The position numbers and the translations under genes were made by a program. Shown here one piece after another: positions 20,566-30,437 of a stretch of 32,343 bases of DNA. Every line of letters starts with the position of its first letter. The stretch's first letter is position 1. This DNA is from Welwitschia mirabilis (lineage: Eukaryota; Gnetophyta; Gnetopsida; Welwitschiales). The notes below the pieces were generated by a model. That model saw only the letters and a program-made list of their open reading frames with translations, searched no databases and was not told the origin of the DNA. Location of the stretch: contig JBOZIK010000001.1 in NCBI GenBank assembly GCA_051453625.1, positions 53,217,767 to 53,250,109 on the forward strand. Reading direction: 5' to 3'.

Positions 20566-21648
20566 TGTTGTATTACCATTTTGTGGTTATCTGATGGGGT
20601 TTTATAAGCTATTTTACAGGACATTTACACAGGTTTAGGTGCAATTCTGAGGATTTTGAAGAATCAATAGAAGATCTTAGAAATGTACAATTTTTAACAA
20701 GATTTGAGGCATTTAAGACACATTCTGATAATCATAGCTATAGAGGAAGATTATTAATGAAAAATGCTAACTTCTCCTAACTCAGATGAACAAAGAATAC
20801 CATCATCCCCTCTGTTATCCCCATGACAGATTGGACAATGACACTATTAGATGTTAACATGGACTACTAAGTCAACTGCTAAGACACTGACAAGTAATCT
20901 TTTATAATGAGTTGTCATTCCCATCATCATCTAGAAGATAGTCAGGACGACACTGACATTGTAACTGACTCTAATAGCCAACCCTTAACTATTTCATCTA
21001 TTTCTTATCTGTAAAAGATCATGTATTATAGCACCTTTTATTTGTTATTTTCTAGTTTATAACTCTATAAATAAGTCCCCCTTTGACTTTCATCTCTATC
21101 TTCATTACACCAAAAATTCTTGTAATAGGAGATCGAAGGGTGAGAGATTCATCTCAAGTGTTATAGAAAGAAGTTCCCTTGGTGGATGACTGTGCATCAT
21201 CTATTGAGGCTTGGCTATTTTATAACCCAGATGATTGGTTCCTTTTAACATAAACTTTATTTCTCTTTTGCGCAAGTTCATTTGGCAGATATCCCTTATA
21301 GTTTATGTTGCCTTAAACTAGTGATAATTTCTTGGGTGATATAGATATTAAGGTCAACCTTTTTTAAGGCTAAAAACAAGTAGTTTATATTTATTTTACA
21401 CTCTATTTAGGTTAGGTTACATTTTCATTTAGATTACATCTTTTATTTTTTGGATTATTCTTACATTCTAGTTACTTTCTTTTGTGGAAATCAATCCTTA
21501 TTATCTTCTAATAAGTTTTTAATGAGATACGACATTGAAGTTCACTTGCAACTATATTACTGTGTTGTATTGTGTAAGATATCTATTTTATTTATGAATG
21601 ATGGGATCTTTTTGATTATAAACGTTTGCACAAATACAAACTGCAACA
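20566..21648 (+). mobile_element. Athila-like LTR, copy D (right-most)
   Basis: It is about 1083 bp, TGTTGTATTACC to AAACTGCAACA, essentially full length. The hairpin is at 20812-20829 and the TATA box TATAAATA at 21066-21073. It is followed by TGCAA and then by the continuation of the outer gag, so with LTR A it brackets the nested complex. It differs from A, B and C by a level that implies an old insertion. Confidence 0.8.
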
Positions 21649-22060
21649 TGCAATCTTAACAAAAGGCATACACAACTTAGATTCAAGATCAAAGTAAGTT
21701 CCAAAATCAAAATCCAACTCAAAGACATAGGAGGAATTTTACAAAATTTAAGAAACATTGATAAAAATTTTTTTAACTCTATTAAAGAAATGGACAATTT
21801 AATTTTCTCCAATCAAGTCAAAAGATCCCAATGAACTAAAATCAAAAAGTTATAATCAGTTAAATTATCTTGAATTTCAGCAAATCAATGGTCATCAAAC
21901 TAAAAATTTCTTCAACTTGAAACATACTATTTAAGACATCATCCAAAATAAAAGGGATATCAAATTTGATGCAATCATTATTACTGCAAATGAGTATCTT
22001 ATAATTTACAAGAATCCATTTCCTTCTCAGCCTTCTACATCATAGTCACTGCAAAATGTA
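21649..22060 (+). pseudogene. gag: Tat/Ogre-like Ty3/gypsy gag, 3' half with degenerate zinc-finger segment
   Basis: Two frames carry remnants. The first reads NQNPTQRHRRNFTKF, a basic/Pro linker. After a shift the second reads SYNQLNYLEFQQINGHQTKN, then FFNLKHTI-stop-DIIQNKRD, then NEYLIIYKNPFPSQPSTS. This is the pattern CEYH....GH.T..CF.LKH.IQDLI....I.FD....N..L.IYKNP(L/F)P found after the Pro-rich linker in Tat/Ogre-type gags. The zinc-binding Cys residues are replaced by Leu and Phe, while the GH pair and LKH.I survive. It continues logically from 7853 once the Athila complex is removed. After 22060 the frame decays and protease cannot be recognised. Confidence 0.7.
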
Positions 22061-25021
22061 GTAGTTCTAAATGAAAATACTTCTTTCACAATTTTCGTCA
22101 TTTAAGATTAATTAAAGTAGAATAAATTATTTAAGAGAATAAGGGAAATTAGAATCATTGATTTAAATTAAGCATAGTAAAACTCGTCTTACCTCTAAAT
22201 CTAATCTCCAATCATAGTCACATGCATCCAAGTAGAGGAAGCATACCATTACCTTTCTTCGTTAATTGAAAAAATTACAAGCCTCATATACAAGCATTCA
22301 AAAAACTATGTGAGAAATGATTTACAATAGAATGACCTTCAAAACAAGAACCTACCTTAAAGTAGGTAAACATTCAAAAGAGCAATGAGGATCAAGAAAT
22401 AATTTAATTTCAACTAGAGGGGGTTTCATCTAAGTTTTTTAACTCATGTGTGAAGTCTTGTCATAAAAACATTTCTAGGCTTGATTTCTCGCTTGATCAT
22501 TCATCCAATTCCTTTGAGTTTGAAAATCATAATCCTTTAGATTTTTTAATCTTTAACAAATTAAATTATAGACTCTTTGAGTACTTGTGGATATGCAAAT
22601 ATTTACTAGTTAAACGTTATGTAAATAACATAGAGTTATTAGCTTGCATTTCTCATGTCTCATTTATTCATAGGATTCATGGTAGGATTTATCATTTTAT
22701 CACTCCTTTTAATCCTTTTCATTTTATTTAACATTATTCATTTTCATCATTCATTTCGTCTCGTACCCCTTTGTTTTTCATTCTATGAGAAAGCATACCA
22801 AAAATACATTGCATTTTCTATGATTTAACTCTTCCATCCAAGTGCAGATCGAAGGGAAATTTAATATAAATTATTGATAAAATTTAGTAATTCAATAGTC
22901 CAAATTTCATCCAATTTCTATAAAACCATGATTTTTGAACTCCAACACATCAACCACTTATGTTTTCTATAACCCTTACACTGCTATAGTTTGTCCCGCC
23001 TTTGCTTGATCCACAGATCCATATCTTGTTGGTGCTGCTNNNNNNNNNNNNNNNNNNNNNNNNNNNNNNNNNNNNNNNNNNNNNNNNNNNNNNNNNNNNN
23101 NNNNNNNNNNNNNNNNNNNNNNNNNNNNNNNNATTAGTAAACTTGTTTTTTAAATATGAACGCCTTTTATTTACTTTCTAATCCATTTTTCACTCCTCTA
23201 ACTTTCTCTTTTATCTCTCTGTTATTTTTATTTCTTTTTCTTTATTTAGTTGTATTATGTTATGCCATAATAATTGGAATATCATGATCATTTATAGAAA
23301 AAGGAATTTTCACATCCTTCCTTTCTCTCTATTCACCTTTCTATCTTGACAAAATTGAACCAAGAAATTGAAACAACTTATTGAAGAAGGAAGGCACCTG
23401 TTACTTTTATGAAGAAGTTTCGAAGTTCGACAAAAATTCTTCAAATAGATGAAGATGATCCTTGGATAATTCATTCTTCAATTCACTGCACTTCTTTAGT
23501 TATTTCCTTGGTAATGTAGAAGCATTATTGTGATCTGAGTNNNNNNNNNNNNNNNNNNNNNNNNNNNNNNNNNNNNNNNNNNNNNNNNNNNNNNNNNNNN
23601 NNNNNNNNNNNNNNNNNNNNNNNNNNNNNNNNNNNNNNNNNNNNNNNNNNNNNNNNNNNNNNNNNNNNNNNNNNNNNNNNNNNNNNNNNNNNNNNNNNNN
23701 NNNNNNNNNNNNNNNNNNNNNNNNNNNNNNNNNNNNNNNNNNNNNNNNNNNNNNNNNNNNNNNNNNNNNNNNNNNNNNNNNNNNNNNNNNNNNNNNNNNN
23801 NNNNNNNNNNNNNNNNNNNNNNNNNNNNNNNNNNNNNNNNNNNNNNNNNNNNNNNNNNNNNNNNNNNNNNNNNNNNNNNNNNNNNNNNNNNNNNNNNNNN
23901 NNNNNNNNNNNNNNNNNNNNNNNNNNNNNNNNNNNNNNNNNNNNNNNNNNNNNNNNNNNNNNNNNNNNNNNNNNNNNNNNNNNNNNNNNNNNNNNNNNNN
24001 NNNNNNNNNNNNNNNNNNNNNNNNNNNNNNNNNNNNNNNNNNNNNNNNNNNNNNNNNNNNNNNNNNNNNNNNNNNNNNNNNNNNNNNNNNNNNNNNNNNN
24101 NNNNNNNNNNNNNNNNNNNNNNNNNNNNNNNNNNNNNNNNNNNNNNNNNNNNNNNNNNNNNNNNNNNNNNNNNNNNNNNNNNNNNNNNNNNNNNNNNNNN
24201 NNNNNNNNNNNNNNNNNNNNNNNNNNNNNNNNNNNNNNNNNNNNNNNNNNNNNNNNNNNNNNNNNNNNNNNNNNNNNNNNNNNNNNNNNNNNNNNNNNNN
24301 NNNNNNNNNNNNNNNNNNNNNNNNNNNNNNNNNNNNNNNNNNNNNNNNNNNNNNNNNNNNNNNNNNNNNNNNNNNNTCTCTACACTCTTCTCAACTTCTG
24401 TCTTTTTTAGTTTTTGATAGTTGCATTATAATAGCATTTTCTATTGTTGTAATGAATTATGTGCTTAATGAAAAATCAATGCTAAATTTTTGTTTCTATT
24501 AATTTAGTTTTTATTTTAAAATAATACATAATTACTAATATTTTAATTTAGTTTTAAGTCTCTATAAGTAAATGCTTAAAACATTATTCTTAATGAAGCT
24601 AGTACCAACACCTTTCCTAGCTAGTATCTCTACCTTAATTTGCAAAAACTAATCTCCATTTGGCTAAAATAATCTAAACTTTATTTTTAGTTTTTCTAGT
24701 GCNNNNNNNNNNNNNNNNNNNNNNNNNNNNNNAACTAATACAAACTCATCACCCATTCCTTCATTCCTAAATCATTATAGTTCATCCTTAATTCATCATC
24801 TTTTTTAATCATTTTCTAATTATTTGTGTAGTTTATATTTTAGATGTAGAGATTCAAGTCATTATAATTAAATAGTCATTTTAATTAAAAGTCCTTCTTT
24901 TGCATAAGTTTGCATTTACCCCTTATTTTAATTATGTCATGCATTGTATATATCATTTTTAGAATTTTCTCTTTTAGCTCATTTTTCACTACAATAAAAT
25001 ATGCATCATTCACTTCTAATT
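22061..25021. other. AT-rich unassigned DNA with three gaps
   Basis: Gaps lie at 23040-23132 (93 N), 23541-24376 (836 N) and 24703-24732 (30 N). The 93-residue open frame at 22450-22731 follows the outer gag and could be part of that element's gag-pol spacer, but I see no motif. The last part (24740-25021) is the left flank of the solo LTR insertion. No RNA gene or protein family was recognised. Confidence 0.4.
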
Positions 25022-25026
25022 TCTTT
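25022..25026. repeat. Target-site duplication TCTTT, left
   Basis: TCTTT directly precedes the LTR terminus TGTGATAC. The identical TCTTT follows the other terminus at 29147-29151. Five bp is the length made by Ty3/gypsy integrases. Confidence 0.85.
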
Positions 25027-26548
25027 TGTGATACTTCTTTTCTCTTATCTTAATTAAGCATTATTTTTTTCCTCCTTTTTCTCTTCATTCCTTATTTAAA
25101 ACTATTACATAATAAGCATAACAAAACCTAGGACTAAATTTTACTTATTATTTTATAAGAATTTCTATATTCTAAGAAATAAAATCCATATTAATAATAT
25201 ATATTTATCTATAATTATTTTCTAGATTATTTTGGTTTACAAACAATAACAATGTCATAAGTTTATGTCCTTCATTTCTTCCTAGTTTTTCATCACATTA
25301 AAAAAAAACCCTTATGAATAGTTAAGGAGATGTAGACTTGTTATCAATATACATGGATGAGTTTTAAAGATAATACCTAACCAACATAATAGGAGATTGC
25401 AACTCCAATTAAAGGGATTTTAACTTGATATCTGACCATCCTCTAGACATGAGTTGGTTCTACTTGAGGTTTTAAACTATATAAACATGGCTAGGCTTAA
25501 CTACATAGGCTTTTACTTTAGTTTGATATACCTCCAATACAAATGACAAGTGATACACGAGGTGGATGCATGCTTACAAATGACCCTTGCTTCCTTGAAG
25601 CATCTTCGAATGATGTAACATGATCCATTGATATCAAGGGCTCAAGATATTAAGTCAGAGTAAGTTTATACATGGGTAGGGTAGGAGAAAGGTGATCAAA
25701 TCCACTTCTAGAAGGGTATTATAAAAAAAATGCAATGCAACCCACCATGATGATGAAATCCAAGTGTTGGGATAAACATTATTAAAATTATCTTCATTTA
25801 GTCTTGTTGGATGAACACATCATATAAATGCATACAATCAATTCTAACTAATGTCGATATTTAAGGGATTATTTACATAGTTATAATAATTGTAATCATA
25901 ATTTAGCTCATTTTATAGAAACAACCATAAAAAGAAAGCAAGCATATAAAAACATTTATATATTTAAGGTTATAATAATACAAATCTAAATAAAGGAAAT
26001 AATCTTTTCTTTTATTTCTAAATAAAGGAAATATTCTTTTTTCCTTTAAATGATATTAAAAATATTTAAAATGTATTGAGTAACATCTTAATAATATACT
26101 TAAATAAACTAAAACATACTTAGAGCTATGTCAATCCCAGAAACATTCTTTCATGTTCATATGAAAATCTCCATGGATTGGTGAAAAGAAGGTAAACAAA
26201 AGGATGTATGGCTCAACCATAATTATCAAGATATAAATCTTTATCCAATATTTATATGGCTATATTATAAGTCAGCGAAAAAATGATAAGCTAAAGACTA
26301 CTTACGTCACTTAAACTACTATGGTAAAAATCTTATAAGCATGCACATTCAAAGTAAGCTAATGAAAAAGGGTAAAGGAGGAGTTTTTACAAATAAATAC
26401 CACTTATAAGAAATTTAACTTAAAATTACTAATAAAAATATTATTTATAAACTCAATTTCCTTATAAAATTCTATGTAATAAATTTTTTATAATTTTTAA
26501 CATTACTTATAAGATTTTTGGACTCTAAGGAGACATCATAGTTAAAAA

Positions 26549-26571
26549 TAATTAATTAATTAATTAATTAT
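26549..26571. repeat. (ATTA)n short repeat
   Basis: A run of ATTA units lies in the solo LTR. The equivalent place in the left LTR copy (about 1182-1200) has only TTAATTAATTTTTAA, so the tract has changed length since the copies separated. Confidence 0.7.
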
Positions 26572-26706
26572 GAAGCAAAAAAATTATAATAGTTTTTTAG
26601 AAAACTAGACACATAGTATAATTCTCAAAATATAAATTAAAATATTTTGCAATTATAAAAATATTATTTCTAAGGTTATCATTTAAGATTAAAAACTACC
26701 AAATTT

Positions 26707-27656
26707 TCTAAAATTATAGTCGTATCGCACTGCACTAAAATGATCATAACTTCCAAAATACTTTTAGTTTTTAAATGATTCAAAATGTTTGAAAAAGATT
26801 ATTCAATTTCCTAGAACTTAGGATAATCAATTTTGTAGATATATTAACATATAGGTACAAAAATGTAAATTAGTTGCTTACTATTTTTTGCATTTATTTT
26901 CAAACATATTTTAACAAATAATTTTTTAAAAATAATTACCATCACAAAATTTAGTATTTTTAAATTTTAAATTTTATAACACAATCCTAGACTTATAAAA
27001 AAAAATTTACTAATTAATACCTACTAATTAATACGATATGGTATTTTTATCGTAAGCTTTTATTCTGGAAATTTAATTTTTGCCATAACAAAAATATGAT
27101 AAAGTTTCTACAACTACTTAAGCAATAACTTNNNNNNNNNNNNNNNNNNNNNNNNNNNNNNNNNNNNNNNNNNNNNNNNNNNNNNNNNNNNNNNNNNNNN
27201 NNNNNNNNNNNNNNNNNNNNNNNNNNNNNNNAAGTTATAGTTTTACTACATTATAGTAAAATCACTATAACTTTCAACATACTCTGAGTTTTTAAATTAT
27301 TCAAGATGTGTTGAAAATTATATTCAATTTTCTATAATTTAGGATACTAAAGTTTGAAAATATGTTGATAGGCAGGTACAAAAATGTAAATTACTTGCTT
27401 ATTATTTTTTTCATTTATTTTCTAACATATTTTAACAAATAATTTTTTAAAAAATAATTAATCATAAGGAAAATTACTTTTTAAATATTTTAATGTTTAG
27501 GGCATAATTTTAGACTTACAAAAATAATTCCACTAATTTATACCTACTAATTAATGAGATATGATGTTTTTATCTTATGTCTCTATTCTAGAAACTAAAT
27601 TTTCGATATAACAAAAATATGATAAAGTTTCTACAACTACTTAAGCAATAACTTAG
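26707..27656. repeat. Direct duplication of about 425 bp around a 100-N gap
   Basis: The segment 26707-27131 is repeated at 27232-27656. The shared blocks run in order: GGTACAAAAATGTAAATTA, then AACATATTTTAACAAATAA, then ACCTACTAATTAAT. The last 46 bp before the gap (27086-27131) are essentially identical to 27609-27654. The left LTR (about 600-1050) has the segment once. Either this copy carries a real duplication or two related contigs were joined. Confidence 0.8.
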
Positions 27657-28189
27657 ATAGTAAAATAATGGATATATTAACTAATTACTTATAGAATATA
27701 TTAACTAAGTTACTAATATAAACCATTGTAGAAAGGAAAATAAAATCAATTCAAAAGACCCATTTACTATTAGCCTTAGGATTTCCATAAAAGAACACAA
27801 GCTTAAAGAGATTTTTGAGAACTAAGATTTTCATTTTTTTTTTTTTAAGTGAACCCTCTGGTTACTTGGCCATAATCATTCATTAGTAACCTCCATAACC
27901 CAGCATAAGAAACCTCTCATATCTCACTATACTATCTTGGTGAGAGCTAATGGGAGGGAATAATATTTTATAATATACTTGTACAAAATTCATAAATAAT
28001 TCCTAATGCAATATCACATAATTCCACTAGAATCTTAAAAAGAAATGATGTGGACATTAAGAGTAAAGAGCTTACTTGGGAAAATTAGTAAGTCCTTGAT
28101 AATTGAAGATTGATGAAAATTCAAGTTCAAGAGTTTCTTAGCTTTAAGCTTCCAAGATTCAAGTTCCATAACCAAGAGAATGTGAGTAT

Positions 28190-28222
28190 GAGAGAGAGAA
28201 AGAGAAAGAGAGAAAAAGAAGA
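28190..28222. repeat. (AG)n/(CT)n leader tract of the solo LTR
   Basis: This purine tract on the + strand is the (CT)n leader on the - strand. It matches the (CT)n at 1-56 of the left LTR, with the next 150 bp also matching. Confidence 0.85.
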
Positions 28223-28282
28223 AAATGCACTTATATAAAAAAAAAAGAAAATATCTCTCTTTTACAAGAGAGGAAAGGATCT

Positions 28283-28291
28283 CTATATATA
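28283..28291 (-). promoter_or_regulatory. TATA box of the solo LTR
   Basis: On the - strand the sequence reads ATCTATATATAGAGATCC, a TATATATAG box about 860 bp into the LTR, at the end of U3. The pyrimidine-rich leader begins roughly 60 bp downstream. The promoter points leftward, toward the nested complex. Confidence 0.6.
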
Positions 28292-29146
28292 GATAAATAA
28301 AGGCACATAGCTCAACATCACAAGATTAGATGATTTAGCATTAATAAGTGGGAAGAGTAATAAGTGACATTAGAGTATAAAAAGAGATCATATTTATGAC
28401 TCATGCATCTAACTAGGATGAGTAATCTTCTTTCTTTAGTTAGCAAGATTAATTACATGCTTCATTTCCTCATGCTAACTCTTTTTAATCTTTCATAGGC
28501 TCATAAGTAAGTTTAATTCATTTAAGACATAAGAATAAATGCACAAATCTCAAAATTATCATATGGCATAATGAGACAAACTCTTTAATTTCAATGAATA
28601 AAACAATGAGTATGCTATGAACCACATGCCCTTACACATTTCAAAAATATAAAAGTCATCATAGAGTAAATCTACTTATTTATCATTCTTTGTTCTAAGT
28701 AATAGTGCATCTACTTATTTAAATGCTCATTTATTTCAAAATTCGTAAAATCTATCCATCACATAACACAAGAAAGAAAATATTTGTTTATAATATGGTA
28801 CACCTGTCACATTTACCAAAAATTTAATATGTAAATAAGATGTAAAATTTATTATTATGCCCTCTTGAAACTTTTAATTTATTAGTTTTATCAAGTAATT
28901 TTAATTCCTCATATAATGGGATTATCTAATTTTAAATGATTAGATAGATTTTCTCATAAAAACCTTTTAACATAATTTTTATCATGTTCTAGTAAATTAT
29001 GAAAAGTACAAACTAAGGTTAATTTAAAATGACATCTTATTTTAATAAGAAATTTAAATAAGGATAATTAACCATTTGATGGATAAGGATAATTAATCAT
29101 TTGACTACAAGCTTAAAATAAGGTTTACAAAATCTGGGATATGACA

Positions 29147-29151
29147 TCTTT
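29147..29151. repeat. Target-site duplication TCTTT, right
   Basis: This is identical to 25022-25026 and lies directly after the TG end of the - strand LTR. Confidence 0.85.
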
Positions 29152-29215
29152 CACATTTAATTTTTCATATCCTTCGAACTTTGAGGATAAATTTTAGATT
29201 TAGTTGGGAGAAGTG
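29152..29215 (+). pseudogene. Possible pol C-terminal tail of another Ty3/gypsy element
   Basis: The + strand reads CATATCCTTCGAACTTTGAG, then a T-rich link, then GTTGGGAGAAG. One frame gives SYPSNFEDKF-stop. Many plant Ty3/gypsy elements end pol with (N)FEDE(F/V) followed by a GGGGAGAA-type purine string close to the 3' LTR. The match is short and could be chance. Confidence 0.3.
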
Positions 29216-29443
29216 GCATTTGCACTTAAGTATCTATCTTCCATGTTCTATTCTTTTTCTTAAGTGTAATTTTAGGTTAAAGTTGATTTTTTTAAACATC
29301 TCTTCAGCATTCCTTAATTATACTTAATTGATTTTATTTACAATTTCTAATATGTTACTTAACATTTGTCATACCCCTTTTTTGGTGAAGGGACTAGAAA
29401 AATATTGCTTGGGAGTTTTGATGACATACAAAAATTGATATTT

Positions 29444-29535
29444 GCATTAAGAAATCTAGCCCTCATTAGCATGTTTAATTGATCATTATGCATCAAGAAA
29501 TCTAGCCCTCGTTAGCATGTTTAATTGATCATTAT
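29444..29535. repeat. 46-bp tandem repeat, two units
   Basis: Units 29444-29489 and 29490-29535 differ at two positions. Each contains AGAAATCTAGCCCTC and TTAGCATGTTTAATTGATCA. A recent slippage or short duplication is likely. Confidence 0.9.
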
Positions 29536-30339
29536 GATGTTTTCATACATTTATTATGCTTAAGACTATGAGAATATAGTTTTACTAATAATTTTCCTTA
29601 ACACTATCATTTTGTAAGATATTTGCATCATCTAGAGTATTATGGTAGAGGATGAAGTTGTGTCAGGAATTATTGGTAGTGGTATCAATTCTATAATATG
29701 CATAAATATATTCATATATACATTCCTAAACCTTCTTAACACAAGAAAACCATTCAAGAAATTTTTGAAAGTAGATGATAAATGAAGAGTATTTTATAAG
29801 AACCACCTCTTAAATTGGTCCCATGACTAAAGAATAACCTCATAAACTTTGAACATTCTAAAAAATGACCCCATTAGGCCTGGGAAACCATAATTAAAGA
29901 CCCCTAATTTGGCTTATAAGTACCCTACTTCACTTCACTTGAAGTAATATTTAGTGATATTTTACAAGATAGCATTAGATCTTTAGTCATATTTTCTCTT
30001 TAATCCTCCCATTAAGGATGGGTTAGCTTTTAAGCTAGCATGATGCTTCTTAGATTAACATGAGCACTTTTCATGGATTATATGCTTTCATTACTCTGAT
30101 AATAAAGTATTACATGTTCTTTCTTTAGTTCATTACTTTGATATCAAGTGGTGATTGTTTCATGCTTGTTATTCTTAAGATTGGCTTAGGAATGTTATTA
30201 CTTTAAGATTTCATGTGTGATTCTCCTTTTTACTTTAGCTCACATAACTTGAATATTTATTTTATTGATGTTGAAATACTCCTATTTTTTATGCTTATAA
30301 TATTCTTATTGTAAAGGCTAGATGGATTAGAGACATTAC

Positions 30340-30437
30340 TTCATGTCTATGATGGATAAGAGTATGCCACTATACTTGAGCTGGAGCTACATAAGTCTCA
30401 TGTTTATGGTGGATGAGATTATATCAATATGCTTGAG
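30340..30437. repeat. Degenerate tandem repeat, period about 57 bp
   Basis: TCATGTCTATGATGGATAAG...TATACTTGAG (30341-30380) recurs as TCATGTTTATGGTGGATGAG...TATGCTTGAG (30398-30437). Confidence 0.65.

Larger units (their letters stand above)
25027..29146 (-). mobile_element. Family 1 solo LTR, complete, with 5-bp duplications
   Basis: On the - strand it starts TGTCATATCCCAG (29146) and ends GAAGTATCACA (25027), a good TG...CA pair. Both ends are flanked by TCTTT, and no internal region, primer binding site or polypurine tract is attached, so it is a solo LTR left by LTR-LTR recombination. The span is 4120 bp, including a 100-N gap and an internal duplication of about 425 bp, so the native LTR is about 3.6 kb. 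Promoter: TATATATAG on the - strand at 28283-28291, with a (CT)n leader about 60 bp downstream (28190-28222). Its 3' two-thirds match 1-2821 in inverted orientation. LTRs this long occur in some Tat/Ogre and chromovirus families, but the lineage cannot be fixed without internal sequence. Confidence 0.85.

Noticed and set aside
8099-20829. CRISPR-like array from repeated GTCGTCCCC..CACGATAG blocks
   Set aside because: Spacing is irregular (hundreds to thousands of bp), the units lie inside LTRs and untranslated regions, and the context is a plant retrotransposon.
1-29146. One giant DNA transposon with 2.7-kb terminal inverted repeats
   Set aside because: The right-hand repeat has TG...CA ends and its own 5-bp duplication on both sides, so it is an independent solo LTR. 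No transposase is seen between the repeats.
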